Part shown: one piece after another, positions 1 through 8,760 of the stretch
Numbering within the stretch: the stretch's first letter is position 1
Layout: the number at the start of each line of letters is the position of its first letter
The notes under the pieces: model-generated
Told to the model about the DNA's origin: nothing
Seen by the model: the letters and a program-made list of their open reading frames with translations, nothing else
Database searches by the model: none
Translations under genes and position numbers: made by a program
Origin: Shewanella sp. UCD-KL12
GTDB taxonomy: Bacteria; Pseudomonadota; Gammaproteobacteria; Enterobacterales; Shewanellaceae
Direction of reading: 5' to 3'
NCBI RefSeq assembly: GCF_001957125.1
Contig: NZ_MPHJ01000001.1
Coordinates: forward strand, 638,880 to 702,879
DNA: 64,000 bases

Positions 1-1
1 A

Positions 2-1234
2 GATGCAAAGATTAATCAGATGTTTGAGTTTGCAAAAATAAGGGCTACGGAGTCGATTTTTGCAACCCGTGGCGGCTTAGCACACGCTCCTGGCGGGACT
101 CGATATTATGCGGCTATTTGGGCCAATGATCAGGCAGAGTATGTGAACCCTTTCTTTCCCTATTTAGGTGACAGGAGAGGTATAGAGTCTGCAATAAACA
201 GCTTCAGTTGGTTCGCTAGATATATGAATTCTGAGTATAAACCTCTGCCGTCTTCGATTATTGCTGAAGGAAAAGATATTTGGGATGGCGCTGGCGATCG
301 TGGAGATTGCGCCATGATTGCCTACGGAGCCAGTGATTTTTCATTGAGCCTTGGCGATAAAAATGTGGCAAGGCAGCTACTGCCATTGATCGATTGGTGT
401 CTTGAGTATAATCGGCGTCAGCGATTGGAGAGTGGAGTTATAGCGAGTGATAGCGATGAGTTAGAGGGCCGCTTCCCAGCAGGCAAGGCAAACCTAAGTA
501 CCAATATTTTAGCCTATGGTGGCCTCATACGTGCCGCACGTGTAAAGGCTGCACTCGGTGAGCCCTCAGATAAACTACTTGAGGAAGCTGCATCACTTAA
601 ATCAGCCATTATTGAATACTTCAGTGCAGAAGTAAGTGGTTTTCAAACTTACCGGTATTTTGATGGCAATAGTAAACTCAGATCTTGGATTGCACTGCCG
701 TTAGCTTTCGGTATTGATGCAAACAAACAGGGAACGATAGATGCGTTACTCTCTGAAAAGTTATGGACAATAGATGGGTTATTGACAGAGGAGGGCGATA
801 CAACCTTTTGGGATCGATCGACCTTATATGGTTTTAGAGCCTTAATGAAAGTCGGTGAACTTGAACGAGTCTGGCCCTACTTTGAGCATTATAGCTACAA
901 ACGTTTGACTGGTGAGCATGTCCCTTATGCTGTCGAAGCTTGGCCTGAAGGAGAGCAAAGACATTTATCTGCCGAAAGCGGGCTATATGCCAGGGTTATT
1001 GTTGAAGGCTTATTTGGTATTGAACCTATTGGGTTTAATGAGTTTCTGTTAGCGCCGCGCTTGCCGGCCCATTGGGATAGTATGTCCCTTCGAGAGATAT
1101 ACGCCTTTAATGGGCCGTTTGATGTTGAGATAAATCGTAATGGTAAAACCCTATCCGTTAGTATTCTGATTCAGGGAAATGTGGTACAAAGCTTTGATTG
1201 GGATGGCTCTTCTCCCATCACTGTAAAGCTTTAG
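2..1234 (+). CDS. Six-hairpin glycosidase-like protein, 3' part only
   Basis: The reading frame is open to the left edge of the window (codons before the first ATG at 20 read Asp-Ala-Lys-Ile-Asn-Gln), so this is the C-terminal part of a larger protein and the ATG at 20 is probably internal. About 410 residues are visible. They are rich in aromatic and acidic residues typical of alpha/alpha-barrel glycoside hydrolases: GGLAHAPGG and WANDQAEY near the start, WDGAGDRGD near residue 88, and TFWDRSTLYGF near residue 270. The tail looks like the small beta domain that closes such barrels. The substrate cannot be told; glycogen-debranching-like or rhamnosidase-like enzymes are possible. No signal peptide can be judged because the N-terminus is missing. 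Confidence 0.6.
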   Translation, partial: DAKINQMFEFAKIRATESIFATRGGLAHAPGGTRYYAAIWANDQAEYVNPFFPYLGDRRGIESAINSFSWFARYMNSEYKPLPSSIIAEGKDIWDGAGDRGDCAMIAYGASDFSLSLGDKNVARQLLPLIDWCLEYNRRQRLESGVIASDSDELEGRFPAGKANLSTNILAYGGLIRAARVKAALGEPSDKLLEEAASLKSAIIEYFSAEVSGFQTYRYFDGNSKLRSWIALPLAFGIDANKQGTIDALLSEKLWTIDGLLTEEGDTTFWDRSTLYGFRALMKVGELERVWPYFEHYSYKRLTGEHVPYAVEAWPEGEQRHLSAESGLYARVIVEGLFGIEPIGFNEFLLAPRLPAHWDSMSLREIYAFNGPFDVEINRNGKTLSVSILIQGNVVQSFDWDGSSPITVKL

Positions 1235-1345
1235 CTTAACTCCTGAGGTGGGAGCGCTTTTGAAGCCCCCTTTATTGAGGGACAGCGAGTTTTTTGGGCT
1301 ATAGATCCCACCTTTTCGATAGTCAACATTTAGCCTGGGGGTTAC

Positions 1346-1924
1346 TTGGGAACAAGATTGGAACATGAGTATCAAATGGAACTGTGGCTGAAACAGGATC
1401 CATTGAGAATGGAAGCGGTTCATTTTGCGGCTCAGTTAAACCTGCCTCAGTGGTTATTGTCGGCGGGTTTCCTTAGAGATCTTGTTTGGGACAGACTACA
1501 CCAACAAACGCCACAAGAACCGCCACAAGAATCAAGCAATCAACTTAATGATATCGACTTAATCTATTTCGATCCTGACGAGCTCAGTGAAGCCCAAGAG
1601 AAGATCTATGAAGCTCAGTTAAAGCTATGGTCACCGCACCTTCCATGGTCGGTGAAAAACCAGGCTAGAATGCATATCCGCAACCAAGATGAGCCATATA
1701 TGAGCTGTGAGCATGCAATGAGTTTTTGGCCTGAATGTGAAACGGCGGTCGGCGTCCATTTTAGTGAGCCAGATAATCAATTTATTTGGGTGGCCCCATT
1801 TGGTTTAGACAGCCTGTTTAGCTTAGCATTAACCCATAATACTAAGCGGGATATCTCTCTGTTTAATGCAAGAGTGACTCAAAAATCATGGTTAACACGT
1901 TACCCTAAGCTGATTCTTCGCTAA
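1346..1924 (+). CDS. Nucleotidyltransferase family protein (COG3575/PF06042 type)
   Basis: This 192-residue protein carries the family's GFLRDLVWD block (about residues 41-49) followed by the acidic NDIDLIYFD block (68-76). This matches the G...D plus D-x-D arrangement of polymerase-beta-like nucleotidyltransferases. The C-terminal LTHNTKRDISLFNARV segment is also typical of the family. The start is TTG at 1346, preceded by a GGGGG ribosome site at 1337-1341. An ATG at 1376 (residue 11) is an alternative but lacks a good ribosome site. The substrate is unknown, and the family is usually annotated only at this level. The gene stands alone between the glycosidase-like gene and ompW. Confidence 0.75.
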   Translation: MGTRLEHEYQMELWLKQDPLRMEAVHFAAQLNLPQWLLSAGFLRDLVWDRLHQQTPQEPPQESSNQLNDIDLIYFDPDELSEAQEKIYEAQLKLWSPHLPWSVKNQARMHIRNQDEPYMSCEHAMSFWPECETAVGVHFSEPDNQFIWVAPFGLDSLFSLALTHNTKRDISLFNARVTQKSWLTRYPKLILR

Positions 1925-2189
1925 CTTTTCCAGCCTTTCTTCCTCCTTTATCCTCAGTTTAGCCTGTGAAAATGTATAAATTTCACATCCACACACCTCT
2001 TTTATTTGTTACTTAACTGTTAATCGTTATTGACGGCACTCTTTCATCTCCAGTTCAGCGCATTGGGTAAGCAGATTTATGTAAATGAGATGTAGGTCAT
2101 AAAATCATAAGGTGCATTGTCAATATGCTTTATAAAAGTGTGACAGAGGTCAATACGCTGTACTCATTAGTGAGTATCTGTGTGGTTTG

Positions 2190-2203
2190 TTGATTTGGAT
2201 CAA
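2190..2203. promoter_or_regulatory. FNR/EtrA-type box upstream of ompW
   Basis: TTGATTTGGATCAA is an exact match to the FNR consensus TTGAT-N4-ATCAA and lies about 100 bases before the ompW start. E. coli ompW is known to respond to FNR, so control by oxygen is likely here. The rest of the 370-base gap (1925-2292) is AT-rich. It holds a weaker CRP-like half-site around 2138-2153 and no gene. Confidence 0.75.
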
Positions 2204-2295
2204 TTTGTTGCGCGTTTGAATCTGGCAGGATGCCCGCAAATGTAAAGAAGTTAATAATAAAAAACGTATTTGTGTTGTATTGATGGAGTAGTATG

Positions 2296-2979
2296 ATGAA
2301 AAAAAGTATCGTTTCAGGCCTAATCGCTGCCGCCCTACTATCGACAGGTTTCGCCTCTTCAGTTTCCGCTCACCAGGCTGGTGATTTTATCTTCCGTGCT
2401 GGTGCCGTAATGGTTACCCCTAACGAATCAAGCCAGAATATCATGACACCAGATCTAGGCGATTTAGGTGAGTTCTCTGTGAGTGATAATACTCAGATAG
2501 GTTTGAATTTCGGTTATATGTTGACTGATAACATAGGTATCGAGCTACTTGCAGCGACACCTTTCAGTCACGATATCTCAATCGCTGGTGTGGGAAAAGT
2601 TGCTGAAACTAAGCACCTGCCACCAACCTTAGTCGCGCAGTATTACTTCGGCTCTTCAGATTCAAAGCTACGCCCATATATCGGTGTTGGTGTTAACTTC
2701 ACTAACTTCTTTGACAATGAAATTACTAATGATGTTGATGGAAGACTGTCTGATCTGAGTATGAGTAACTCATGGGGTGTTGCAGGGCAAGTTGGTATCG
2801 ATTATCAAATTAACAGTAACTGGCTAGTAAACGCATCAGTTTGGTATGCGCAGATAAGTACTGATGCTAACTTCAACTATACTTTTGATGATGCTGGCAC
2901 TGCGACAACTGTACCTGTAACAATCGAAACAGATATTAACCCTTGGGTTTACATGGTAAGCATCGGTTATACGTTCTAA
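2296..2979 (+). CDS. ompW: Outer membrane protein OmpW
   Basis: This is an OmpW-family eight-stranded outer-membrane beta-barrel of about 227 residues. A classic signal peptide ends at VSA before HQAGDFIFRAG. That is followed by the family's VTPNESS segment, the GLNFGYMLTDNIGIELLAA strand, the LPPTLVAQYYF strand and a C-terminal NPWVYMVSIGYTF ending in aromatic Phe, as needed for barrel assembly. Two ATGs sit in tandem at 2293 and 2296. The GGAG at 2285-2288 is better spaced for the second. OmpW proteins are small hydrophobic-channel porins whose amount tracks respiration and stress. The FNR box upstream fits this, and a strong terminator follows. Confidence 0.92.
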   Translation: MKKSIVSGLIAAALLSTGFASSVSAHQAGDFIFRAGAVMVTPNESSQNIMTPDLGDLGEFSVSDNTQIGLNFGYMLTDNIGIELLAATPFSHDISIAGVGKVAETKHLPPTLVAQYYFGSSDSKLRPYIGVGVNFTNFFDNEITNDVDGRLSDLSMSNSWGVAGQVGIDYQINSNWLVNASVWYAQISTDANFNYTFDDAGTATTVPVTIETDINPWVYMVSIGYTF

Positions 2980-3010
2980 GATTTTCTTAGTAGTAAAAAG
3001 ATAGCTGTCA

Positions 3011-3040
3011 AAAAAGGAGCCAAATGGCTCCTTTTTAGTT
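3011..3040. terminator. Bidirectional terminator between ompW and the SDR gene
   Basis: A perfect 11-bp stem (AAAAAGGAGCC, 3011-3021; GGCTCCTTTTT, 3026-3036) closes a 4-base AAAT loop. It has A and T runs on its two sides, so it can serve both convergent genes. Confidence 0.88.
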
Positions 3041-3048
3041 TTAAGTGT

Positions 3049-3819
3049 TTAGTTAGCTTTCTTCGCCGCTTTTTCTGCTTGGCGTTCAGCTTTGGTCTTC
3101 CAGTGGCGGGTATTATAGATAAACTCAGGCAGTAACTTGGTCAACCAAGCAACCAGTCGCCAGCGTTTAGTCACATAGACCTTTCTCTTTGCCTTTTGCA
3201 TCGCTTTAATTATTTGGCTGGCAACTTCACCAGGTGGTGATAACCAGAGTTTACTTTTTTGCATAGCCGCTTTATCAAGTAAGCCGAGCTGAATATCTGT
3301 GATGGTAATTGGTAACTTCAGACGCTGAGCATGCATGCTCAAGCCTTCAAGATAGTTTGTCGCAAAGGCTTTTGAGGCATGATAAGCCACACTAGGGCCG
3401 CCACGCAGTCCCGCAATAGAATTTATGGCGGCAAGTTGGCCATAACCCTGCTCACGAAATAGGTTGAACGCAGTATTACAGATCGCGGCATAGCCTTGTA
3501 CATTAACAGTGATCATATCCTGCTCAGGCTGCCAAGGAAGCGCTGCATCGTAGCTATTTAAACCTGTATTAACGAGTAGCAAGTGTGCTCCGCCCATCTG
3601 CTGCCACACCTCATTAATGGTTGAGATAATAGCTTGAGGCTGTTCTATTTGCAGTGGGAACAGTTCGGCTTTAGTTGGCAGTGAGTCGGCAAACTCTTTC
3701 AAAGAGTCGGGGTTTTGAGCAAGCAACGCTAATTCAACACCTTGGTCGGCAAGTTGTTTAGCGATCTCACGGCTTAGTAGTGAGCTTGCGCCCACAATTA
3801 TGGCTGTTGCTTGTGACAT
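3049..3819 (-). CDS. Short-chain dehydrogenase/reductase with a degenerate glycine motif
   Basis: This 256-residue Rossmann-fold protein has the catalytic Ser (INSIAG) and Tyr-x-x-x-Lys (YHASK) of classical SDR enzymes. The N-terminal cofactor loop is unusual: it reads VGASSLLSR where the family has TGASSGIGR, so two of the three glycines are replaced. The usual NNAG is NTGL. The C-terminus is a long basic tail (KTKAERQAEKAAKK) after a hydrophobic LVAWLTKLLPEFIY stretch that could bind membrane. It may bind NAD(P) differently or poorly; the substrate is unknown. It is convergent with ompW. Confidence 0.8.
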   Translation of the reverse strand: MSQATAIIVGASSLLSREIAKQLADQGVELALLAQNPDSLKEFADSLPTKAELFPLQIEQPQAIISTINEVWQQMGGAHLLLVNTGLNSYDAALPWQPEQDMITVNVQGYAAICNTAFNLFREQGYGQLAAINSIAGLRGGPSVAYHASKAFATNYLEGLSMHAQRLKLPITITDIQLGLLDKAAMQKSKLWLSPPGEVASQIIKAMQKAKRKVYVTKRWRLVAWLTKLLPEFIYNTRHWKTKAERQAEKAAKKAN

Positions 3820-4042
3820 AGGACTGTTCGACTAGAATTGGGAGACCTATGATAGGGAGATATCTAATTTAGAACAAGATATATAGCGCAAAGCTGTGAC
3901 TCTGGTAGGTAGAGTCAATGAGAAAACAGCATTACTTGCTTTGTGCTTGCCCTAAGGAAACAGTTCTTTGAGTAAAGTGTAGTTATTTTAGTATGGACGT
4001 ATGGACATCTAGAGGTCTTGATGTATGATTAGGAGATATACA

Positions 4043-4444
4043 ATGAAAAAATGGGTGAAACCGATCTTATCTATAGCCATAGCGGCAATGGCGCTAACAG
4101 GTTGTGCTACGCCAAATGCTGGCGTCGAGATCATGGGTGAGGTTTGGTATAGAGAGCGTATCGCTTTGCCACAAGATGCGGTGTTAACGGTACAAGTGAA
4201 AGATGTCTCTTTGATGGATGCACCCGCTGTTGTATTGGCTGAAATCGAGAGGGGTGGGGTAACGTCTCCAACACCATTTCATTTTTTGATCAACCGTGAT
4301 CAGTTTGAGTCTGGGCATACCTACGCTATTGGGGCTCGCATCGAACACAATGACAAGCTGATGTTTATTAATACGCAAGCTTTTCAGATAGATTTAGGCT
4401 CAACAGAGCCGTTATCAATTAGGGTAGACAAGGTTAGTCGTTAA
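4043..4444 (+). CDS. YbaY-family lipoprotein
   Basis: This is a predicted lipoprotein of 133 residues. The start at 4043 is chosen because AGGAG (4031-4035) lies seven bases before it; an ATG at 4025 in the same frame has no ribosome site. A short signal peptide ends in the lipobox LTGC. The rest is one beta-rich domain (EVWYRERIALPQDAVLTVQV; DVSLMDAPAVVLAE; PFHFLINRDQFESGHTYAIGARIE) matching the YbaY/type III secretion-pilotin-like fold (DUF4377/YbaY group). It probably sits on the periplasmic face of a membrane. The function is unknown. It precedes metA by 83 bases, which include a tandem TAAGTCAGT repeat (4442-4463). Confidence 0.75.
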   Translation: MKKWVKPILSIAIAAMALTGCATPNAGVEIMGEVWYRERIALPQDAVLTVQVKDVSLMDAPAVVLAEIERGGVTSPTPFHFLINRDQFESGHTYAIGARIEHNDKLMFINTQAFQIDLGSTEPLSIRVDKVSR

Positions 4445-4527
4445 GTCAGTTAAGTCAGTTAAGTTTATCTGCGCCTAACTTCTTGTCAGTTGTTTAATGA
4501 ATCAATAGATAGAGGATAAGGCGCAGT

Positions 4528-5472
4528 ATGCCGGTTAAAATTCCCGATAATCTGCCTGCTGCAGGCATTTTAGAGTCAGAAAATATCTTCGTTATGTCCG
4601 AAACTCGGGCAGCTAATCAAGACATTCGTCCAATGAAGGTGCTGATCCTTAATCTAATGCCAAATAAGATTGAGACAGAGACACAGCTATTGCGTTTACT
4701 CGGTAATACCCCGCTGCAAGTGGATGTCGATCTACTGAGAATTCATGATAAAGAATCTAAACATACCTCTATCGATCATATGAACAACTTCTACCGTGAC
4801 TTTGAGGCTGTTCGGCAAAAAAACTATGATGGCTTGATTATCACTGGAGCGCCTTTAGGCCAGGTCGAGTTTGAAGATGTGACCTATTGGGATCATATCA
4901 GGGAGATTATTGACTGGTCACAGCAACATGTTACCTCGGTGCTGTTTCTTTGTTGGGCTGCACATGCAGCGCTGTATCACCTTTATGGCTTGAACAGGAA
5001 GTTACTGACGGCCAAACGTTCAGGTGTGTTTGTGCATAGTCGAACCTGTAAGCACTTTCCGCTGCTAAGAGGGTTTGATGATGAGTTTCTCGCACCACAC
5101 TCTCGCTTTGCTCAGGTCGATATTGAAGAGCTAAAAGCTCACCCAGCTTTGCAAGTGTTAACTGAATCAGAGCAAGCCGGTGCTTATATGGTACTCAGTA
5201 CCAATAGCCGCAATCTATTTGTCACTGGGCATCCAGAATATCAAAAGACCACGTTAAAAGAGGAGTACTTGCGTGATCTTGCACAAGGGCTTAATCCAGA
5301 TATTCCGCAAAATTACTTTAGAGACGATGATCCAGATAAAGAGCCTATTGCTCGCTGGCACGGCCATGGCAGTTTGCTTGTGAGTAATTGGCTTAACTAT
5401 TATGTTTATCAGCTAACACCTTATAACCTAGACGATATGAGTGCGATAACCCCTTGGGAAGCTGATATATAG
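4528..5472 (+). CDS. metA: Homoserine O-succinyltransferase MetA
   Basis: MetA catalyses the first committed step of methionine synthesis, transferring an acyl group from acyl-CoA to homoserine in the cytosol. The 314-residue protein is full length. Catalytic Cys142 (LCWAAHA) and the His235/Glu237 pair (GHPEYQ) are in place. Residue 111, which is known to steer acyl choice, is Gly (APLGQVEFE); this points to succinyl-CoA rather than acetyl-CoA. No clear MetJ box is seen in the short upstream gap. The gene appears monocistronic, with a strong terminator 75 bases after its stop. Confidence 0.96.
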   Translation: MPVKIPDNLPAAGILESENIFVMSETRAANQDIRPMKVLILNLMPNKIETETQLLRLLGNTPLQVDVDLLRIHDKESKHTSIDHMNNFYRDFEAVRQKNYDGLIITGAPLGQVEFEDVTYWDHIREIIDWSQQHVTSVLFLCWAAHAALYHLYGLNRKLLTAKRSGVFVHSRTCKHFPLLRGFDDEFLAPHSRFAQVDIEELKAHPALQVLTESEQAGAYMVLSTNSRNLFVTGHPEYQKTTLKEEYLRDLAQGLNPDIPQNYFRDDDPDKEPIARWHGHGSLLVSNWLNYYVYQLTPYNLDDMSAITPWEADI

Positions 5473-5546
5473 AGAAGTATGCGACTTATCTATCAGTTCA
5501 CATCTGACAAAGGCAACATTTACATTTAAGCCAATTCAGCGCCCAT

Positions 5547-5580
5547 AAAGCCACTGATTAGTATCAGTGGCTTTTATTTT
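5547..5580 (+). terminator. Rho-independent terminator after metA
   Basis: A 12-bp stem (AAAGCCACTGAT, 5547-5558; ATCAGTGGCTTT, 5563-5574) with a TAGT loop is followed by TATTTTT. The remaining gap up to 5816 holds only the palindrome at 5720 and promoter-like AT-rich sequence. Confidence 0.9.
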
Positions 5581-5719
5581 TAGCCCATAGGGCTTTGGCC
5601 ATTTAGTCCCTTCATTCTGCTGGTTCCAGCCCTGCTTGCCAGATTAAATTTGGCTGTGTAAATTTTGAGTGACAACCTGAGTTATTAGTTTCCAATCTTA
5701 TATTACTATTTCCCCTTGC

Positions 5720-5741
5720 TTTACGTTCGCGTAAACGTCAG
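5720..5741. promoter_or_regulatory. Candidate LiuR operator in front of the branched-chain acyl-CoA operon
   Basis: TTTACG-TTCG-CGTAAA (5720-5735) is a perfect 6-bp inverted repeat. It is followed by ACGTCAG, so ACGT-type half-sites are repeated across the element. It lies about 80 bases before the first gene of a valine/isoleucine degradation operon. In Shewanella such operons are reported to be controlled by the MerR-family regulator LiuR, whose sites are rich in TTACG/CGTAA. The match to LiuR is inferred, and no liuR gene is in the window. Confidence 0.5.
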
Positions 5742-5816
5742 AGTGCTATTCTAAGATTAATAATATGAACTAGATCACCTTATTGGGCTGATAAACATAA
5801 AATGATGGAGTAGATA

Positions 5817-7007
5817 ATGAGTACAGAACAGTTGAGCCAAGAGATTGTTATTGTGGCTGCAAAGCGTACCCCGATGGGTGGCTTTCAAGGATCGCTATCT
5901 ACGGTTGCATCGCCAAAGCTTGCTGCTACAGCGATTAAAAGCTTAATCGAACAAACCGGTGTTGCCGCTGACGCTGTAGATGAAGTTTTAATGGGCTGTG
6001 TACTGCCCGCAGGTCTTGGCCAAGCGCCTGCACGTCAAGCAACCTTAGGGGCTGATTTGCCGCTTTCGGTTGGCGCTACCACAGTCAATAAAGTGTGTGG
6101 TTCAGGCATGAAGACCGTTATGTTAGCGCATGATCTGATTAAAGCAGGCAGCGCAGATATCGTTGTTGCTGGTGGTATGGAGAGCATGAGTCAGGCGCCA
6201 TACTTGTTAGATAAAGCCCGTGGTGGCATGCGTATGGGACATGGCAAGGTGATGGACCATATGTTCCTTGATGGGCTAGAAGATGCCTATACTGGCGGCG
6301 CTATGGGAACATTTGCACAAAATACTGCAGATGAGTTTAAGCTGACTCGTGAGCAGATGGACGCTTTCTCATTAAGCTCTTTAGAAAAAGCCAATAAAGC
6401 GATTGAAACAGGCGCATTTAAAGATGAAATCGCCCCTGTGACAGTATCAAGCAGACGCGGTGACACAGTTATCGATACTGATGAGCAACCAGGTAATGCT
6501 CGCCCAGATAAGATCCCATCGCTTCGTCCAGCTTTTGCCAAAGATGGCACCATTACCGCGGCAAATTCAAGTTCCATCTCAGATGGCGCAGCAGCCTTAA
6601 TGCTGATGACCGCAAAGCAAGCCAATGTACTCGGCTTGCCTATTCTTGCCACGATTAAGGGGCATAGCACTCATGCGCAAGAGCCATCGATGTTTACCAC
6701 AGCACCCGTTGGCGCAATGAATAAGTTACTCGATAAGGTGAATTGGAGTAAGGATGATGTTGATCTATTTGAGATCAACGAAGCCTTTGCCATGGTAACC
6801 ATGTTAGCTATCTCAGAGCTATCTCTAGATGCAGCTAAAGTGAACGTCAATGGCGGAGCTTGTGCGCTAGGGCACCCAATTGGCTGCTCAGGCTCACGCC
6901 TGCTCGTGACACTAATACATGCACTTAAAGCGAGAGGTCTTAAGCGAGGCGTTGCTTCATTGTGTATCGGTGGCGGTGAAGCTACTGCGATGGCAATCGA
7001 AGTATAG
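5817..7007 (+). CDS. Acetyl-CoA C-acyltransferase (thiolase) of the branched-chain operon
   Basis: A 396-residue thiolase with all catalytic groups: nucleophile Cys94 in NKVCGSGMK, NEAFA near residue 325, the active-site His in GGACALGHPIGCSGSR and the proton-exchange Cys in CIGGGEA. In this operon the likely substrate is 2-methylacetoacetyl-CoA from isoleucine, cleaved to acetyl-CoA and propionyl-CoA. The overall sequence is also close to acetoacetyl-CoA thiolases. It is the first gene of a seven-gene run on one strand (the ivd operon of Shewanella) and starts at ATG 5817 after ATGGAGTAGATA. A LiuR-like palindrome lies upstream. Confidence 0.9.
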   Translation: MSTEQLSQEIVIVAAKRTPMGGFQGSLSTVASPKLAATAIKSLIEQTGVAADAVDEVLMGCVLPAGLGQAPARQATLGADLPLSVGATTVNKVCGSGMKTVMLAHDLIKAGSADIVVAGGMESMSQAPYLLDKARGGMRMGHGKVMDHMFLDGLEDAYTGGAMGTFAQNTADEFKLTREQMDAFSLSSLEKANKAIETGAFKDEIAPVTVSSRRGDTVIDTDEQPGNARPDKIPSLRPAFAKDGTITAANSSSISDGAAALMLMTAKQANVLGLPILATIKGHSTHAQEPSMFTTAPVGAMNKLLDKVNWSKDDVDLFEINEAFAMVTMLAISELSLDAAKVNVNGGACALGHPIGCSGSRLLVTLIHALKARGLKRGVASLCIGGGEATAMAIEV

Positions 7008-7095
7008 GGCGCTTTCTAGGCACTAGGTTCAACCTATAACTTAAACTTAGCGCCTAAATTCTAGACTGTGGTTTTTATGAGAAAGGGATAGCAAG

Positions 7096-8601
7096 ATGAC
7101 GACTCAAGTAAAACATTACATAGATGGTCAATTTATCGATGGCCTTGGCAATGTGCAGATTTCGGTGACAAACCCAGCTAACAACCAAGCTATTGCAACG
7201 ATTAATGCAGCCACAGCTCAAGAGGTTGAAACCGCGGTAGCTAGCGCTAAAACAGCTTTTAAAACTTGGAAAGAGGTACCGGTATCGGAGCGCGCTCGGG
7301 TCATGTTCAGATACCAGCACCTGTTAAAAGAACATCATGATGAGCTCGCGACCCTATTAGCTGCAGAGACAGGTAAAACCTTTGAAGATGCAAAAGGAGA
7401 TGTGTGGCGCGGAATTGAAGTGGCTGAGCATGCCTGTAATATCGCGACCCTGTTAATGGGTGAAACCGTTGAGAATGTCGCCAGAAGTATAGACACCTAC
7501 AGTTACACACAACCATTGGGAGTCTGTGCCGGTATTACCCCGTTTAATTTTCCTGCCATGATCCCTTTGTGGATGTTCCCGCTTGCTATCGCCTGTGGCA
7601 ACACCTTTGTACTTAAGCCTTCTGAGCAAGATCCCATGACGCCTCAGCGTTTAGTTGAGTTATTTGAAGAAGCTGGCGCTCCTAAAGGTGTGCTGCAGCT
7701 CGTACACGGTGACAAAACAGCGGTTGATGTATTGCTCAGTCATCAAGATGTTAAGGCTATCTCATTTGTTGGCTCAGTGGGTGTCGGCCAATATATCTAT
7801 AAAACGGGTACAGATAACCTTAAGCGTGTGCAAGCGTTTGCCGGTGCTAAAAATCACTGTGTCATCATGCCAGATGCTAATAAACAGCAAGTGATTAATA
7901 ACTTAGTTGGCGCCTCTGTCGGTGCTGCAGGTCAACGCTGTATGGCGTTATCGGTTGCTGTATTTGTTGGCGCTGCCAAAGAGTGGATCCCAGAGCTCAA
8001 AGAGGCGATTGCTAAAGTGAAGCCTGGACTTTGGGATGATAAAGATGCCGCTTACGGTCCGGTGATAAGCCCTGCAGCTAAAGCGCGAGTGCTGTCATTG
8101 ATTGCTCAAGGTAAGGCAGAAGGCGCTGAGTGTTTGCTTGATGGATCTGATTTTACTGTACCAGGCTATGAGGCAGGTAATTGGGTTGGCCCGACTATGT
8201 TTAGCAAAGTCACTACTGATATGACTGTCTACAAAGAGGAGATTTTCGGTCCTGTTCTTTGCTGCATGGAAACTGAAACTCTCGAAGAAGCCATTAGTAT
8301 CGTCAATGATAGCCCCTATGGTAACGGTACATCAATCTTTACCGCCAGTGGCGCAGTCGCGCGTAAATACCAACATGAGATAGAAGTGGGGCAGGTGGGG
8401 ATCAATGTTCCTATTCCTGTGCCACTGCCATTTTTCTCTTTCACTGGTTGGAAGGGCAGCTTCTATGGCGATCAGCATGCCTATGGTAAACAAGCGGTGC
8501 GTTTTTATACCGAAACCAAAACCATTACAGCGCGTTGGTTTGAGTCGCAGATAAGTGATGCTGAACACGCTGAGCCCAATATGACGATTACGCTTAAATA
8601 G
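7096..8601 (+). CDS. mmsA: CoA-acylating methylmalonate-semialdehyde dehydrogenase
   Basis: MmsA oxidises methylmalonate semialdehyde, with CoA and NAD, to propionyl-CoA and CO2 at the end of valine breakdown. The 501-residue protein has the aldehyde dehydrogenase fold with the family's [15 protein letters not shown] segment near residue 140, the KPSEQDP cofactor segment near 180, and catalytic Cys282 in GQRCMAL. The Glu found in ordinary aldehyde dehydrogenases is replaced by the FAGAKNH segment, as expected for this CoA-dependent branch. It is the second gene of the operon, 88 bases after the thiolase. Just beyond its stop lie short repeats of TCGAGC(T)AG (8602-8636). Confidence 0.95.
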   Translation: MTTQVKHYIDGQFIDGLGNVQISVTNPANNQAIATINAATAQEVETAVASAKTAFKTWKEVPVSERARVMFRYQHLLKEHHDELATLLAAETGKTFEDAKGDVWRGIEVAEHACNIATLLMGETVENVARSIDTYSYTQPLGVCAGITPFNFPAMIPLWMFPLAIACGNTFVLKPSEQDPMTPQRLVELFEEAGAPKGVLQLVHGDKTAVDVLLSHQDVKAISFVGSVGVGQYIYKTGTDNLKRVQAFAGAKNHCVIMPDANKQQVINNLVGASVGAAGQRCMALSVAVFVGAAKEWIPELKEAIAKVKPGLWDDKDAAYGPVISPAAKARVLSLIAQGKAEGAECLLDGSDFTVPGYEAGNWVGPTMFSKVTTDMTVYKEEIFGPVLCCMETETLEEAISIVNDSPYGNGTSIFTASGAVARKYQHEIEVGQVGINVPIPVPLPFFSFTGWKGSFYGDQHAYGKQAVRFYTETKTITARWFESQISDAEHAEPNMTITLK

Positions 8602-8644
8602 TCGAGCTAGCAATCGAGCTAGTAGTCGAGCGATAGTTACGTAT

Positions 8645-8670
8645 TTAAGCTGGGTTATAGCCCAGCTTAA
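8645..8670 (+). other. Hairpin between mmsA and the acyl-CoA dehydrogenase gene
   Basis: TTAAGCTGGG (8645-8654) pairs perfectly with CCCAGCTTAA (8661-8670) across a 6-base loop, inside a 159-base gap within the operon. There is no T run after it, so it is not a standard terminator. It may act in mRNA processing or stability. Confidence 0.6.
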
Positions 8671-8760
8671 GTGATTAAAATTATGATACTTACAAAAGGC
8701 TGGCACACATTACAACAAAGCGCTTAGCGCTATTAAAAAACGTGCCGAAGGAGACCTAGA

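Noticed and set aside
2138..2153. TGTGA-N6-TCAAT as a CRP site before ompW
   Set aside because: One half matches but the other has only three of five bases; too weak to list beside the perfect FNR box.
4442..4463. TAAGTCAGT tandem repeat before metA as a MetJ site
   Set aside because: It does not resemble the AGACGTCT met box; it is probably a simple duplication around the previous stop codon.
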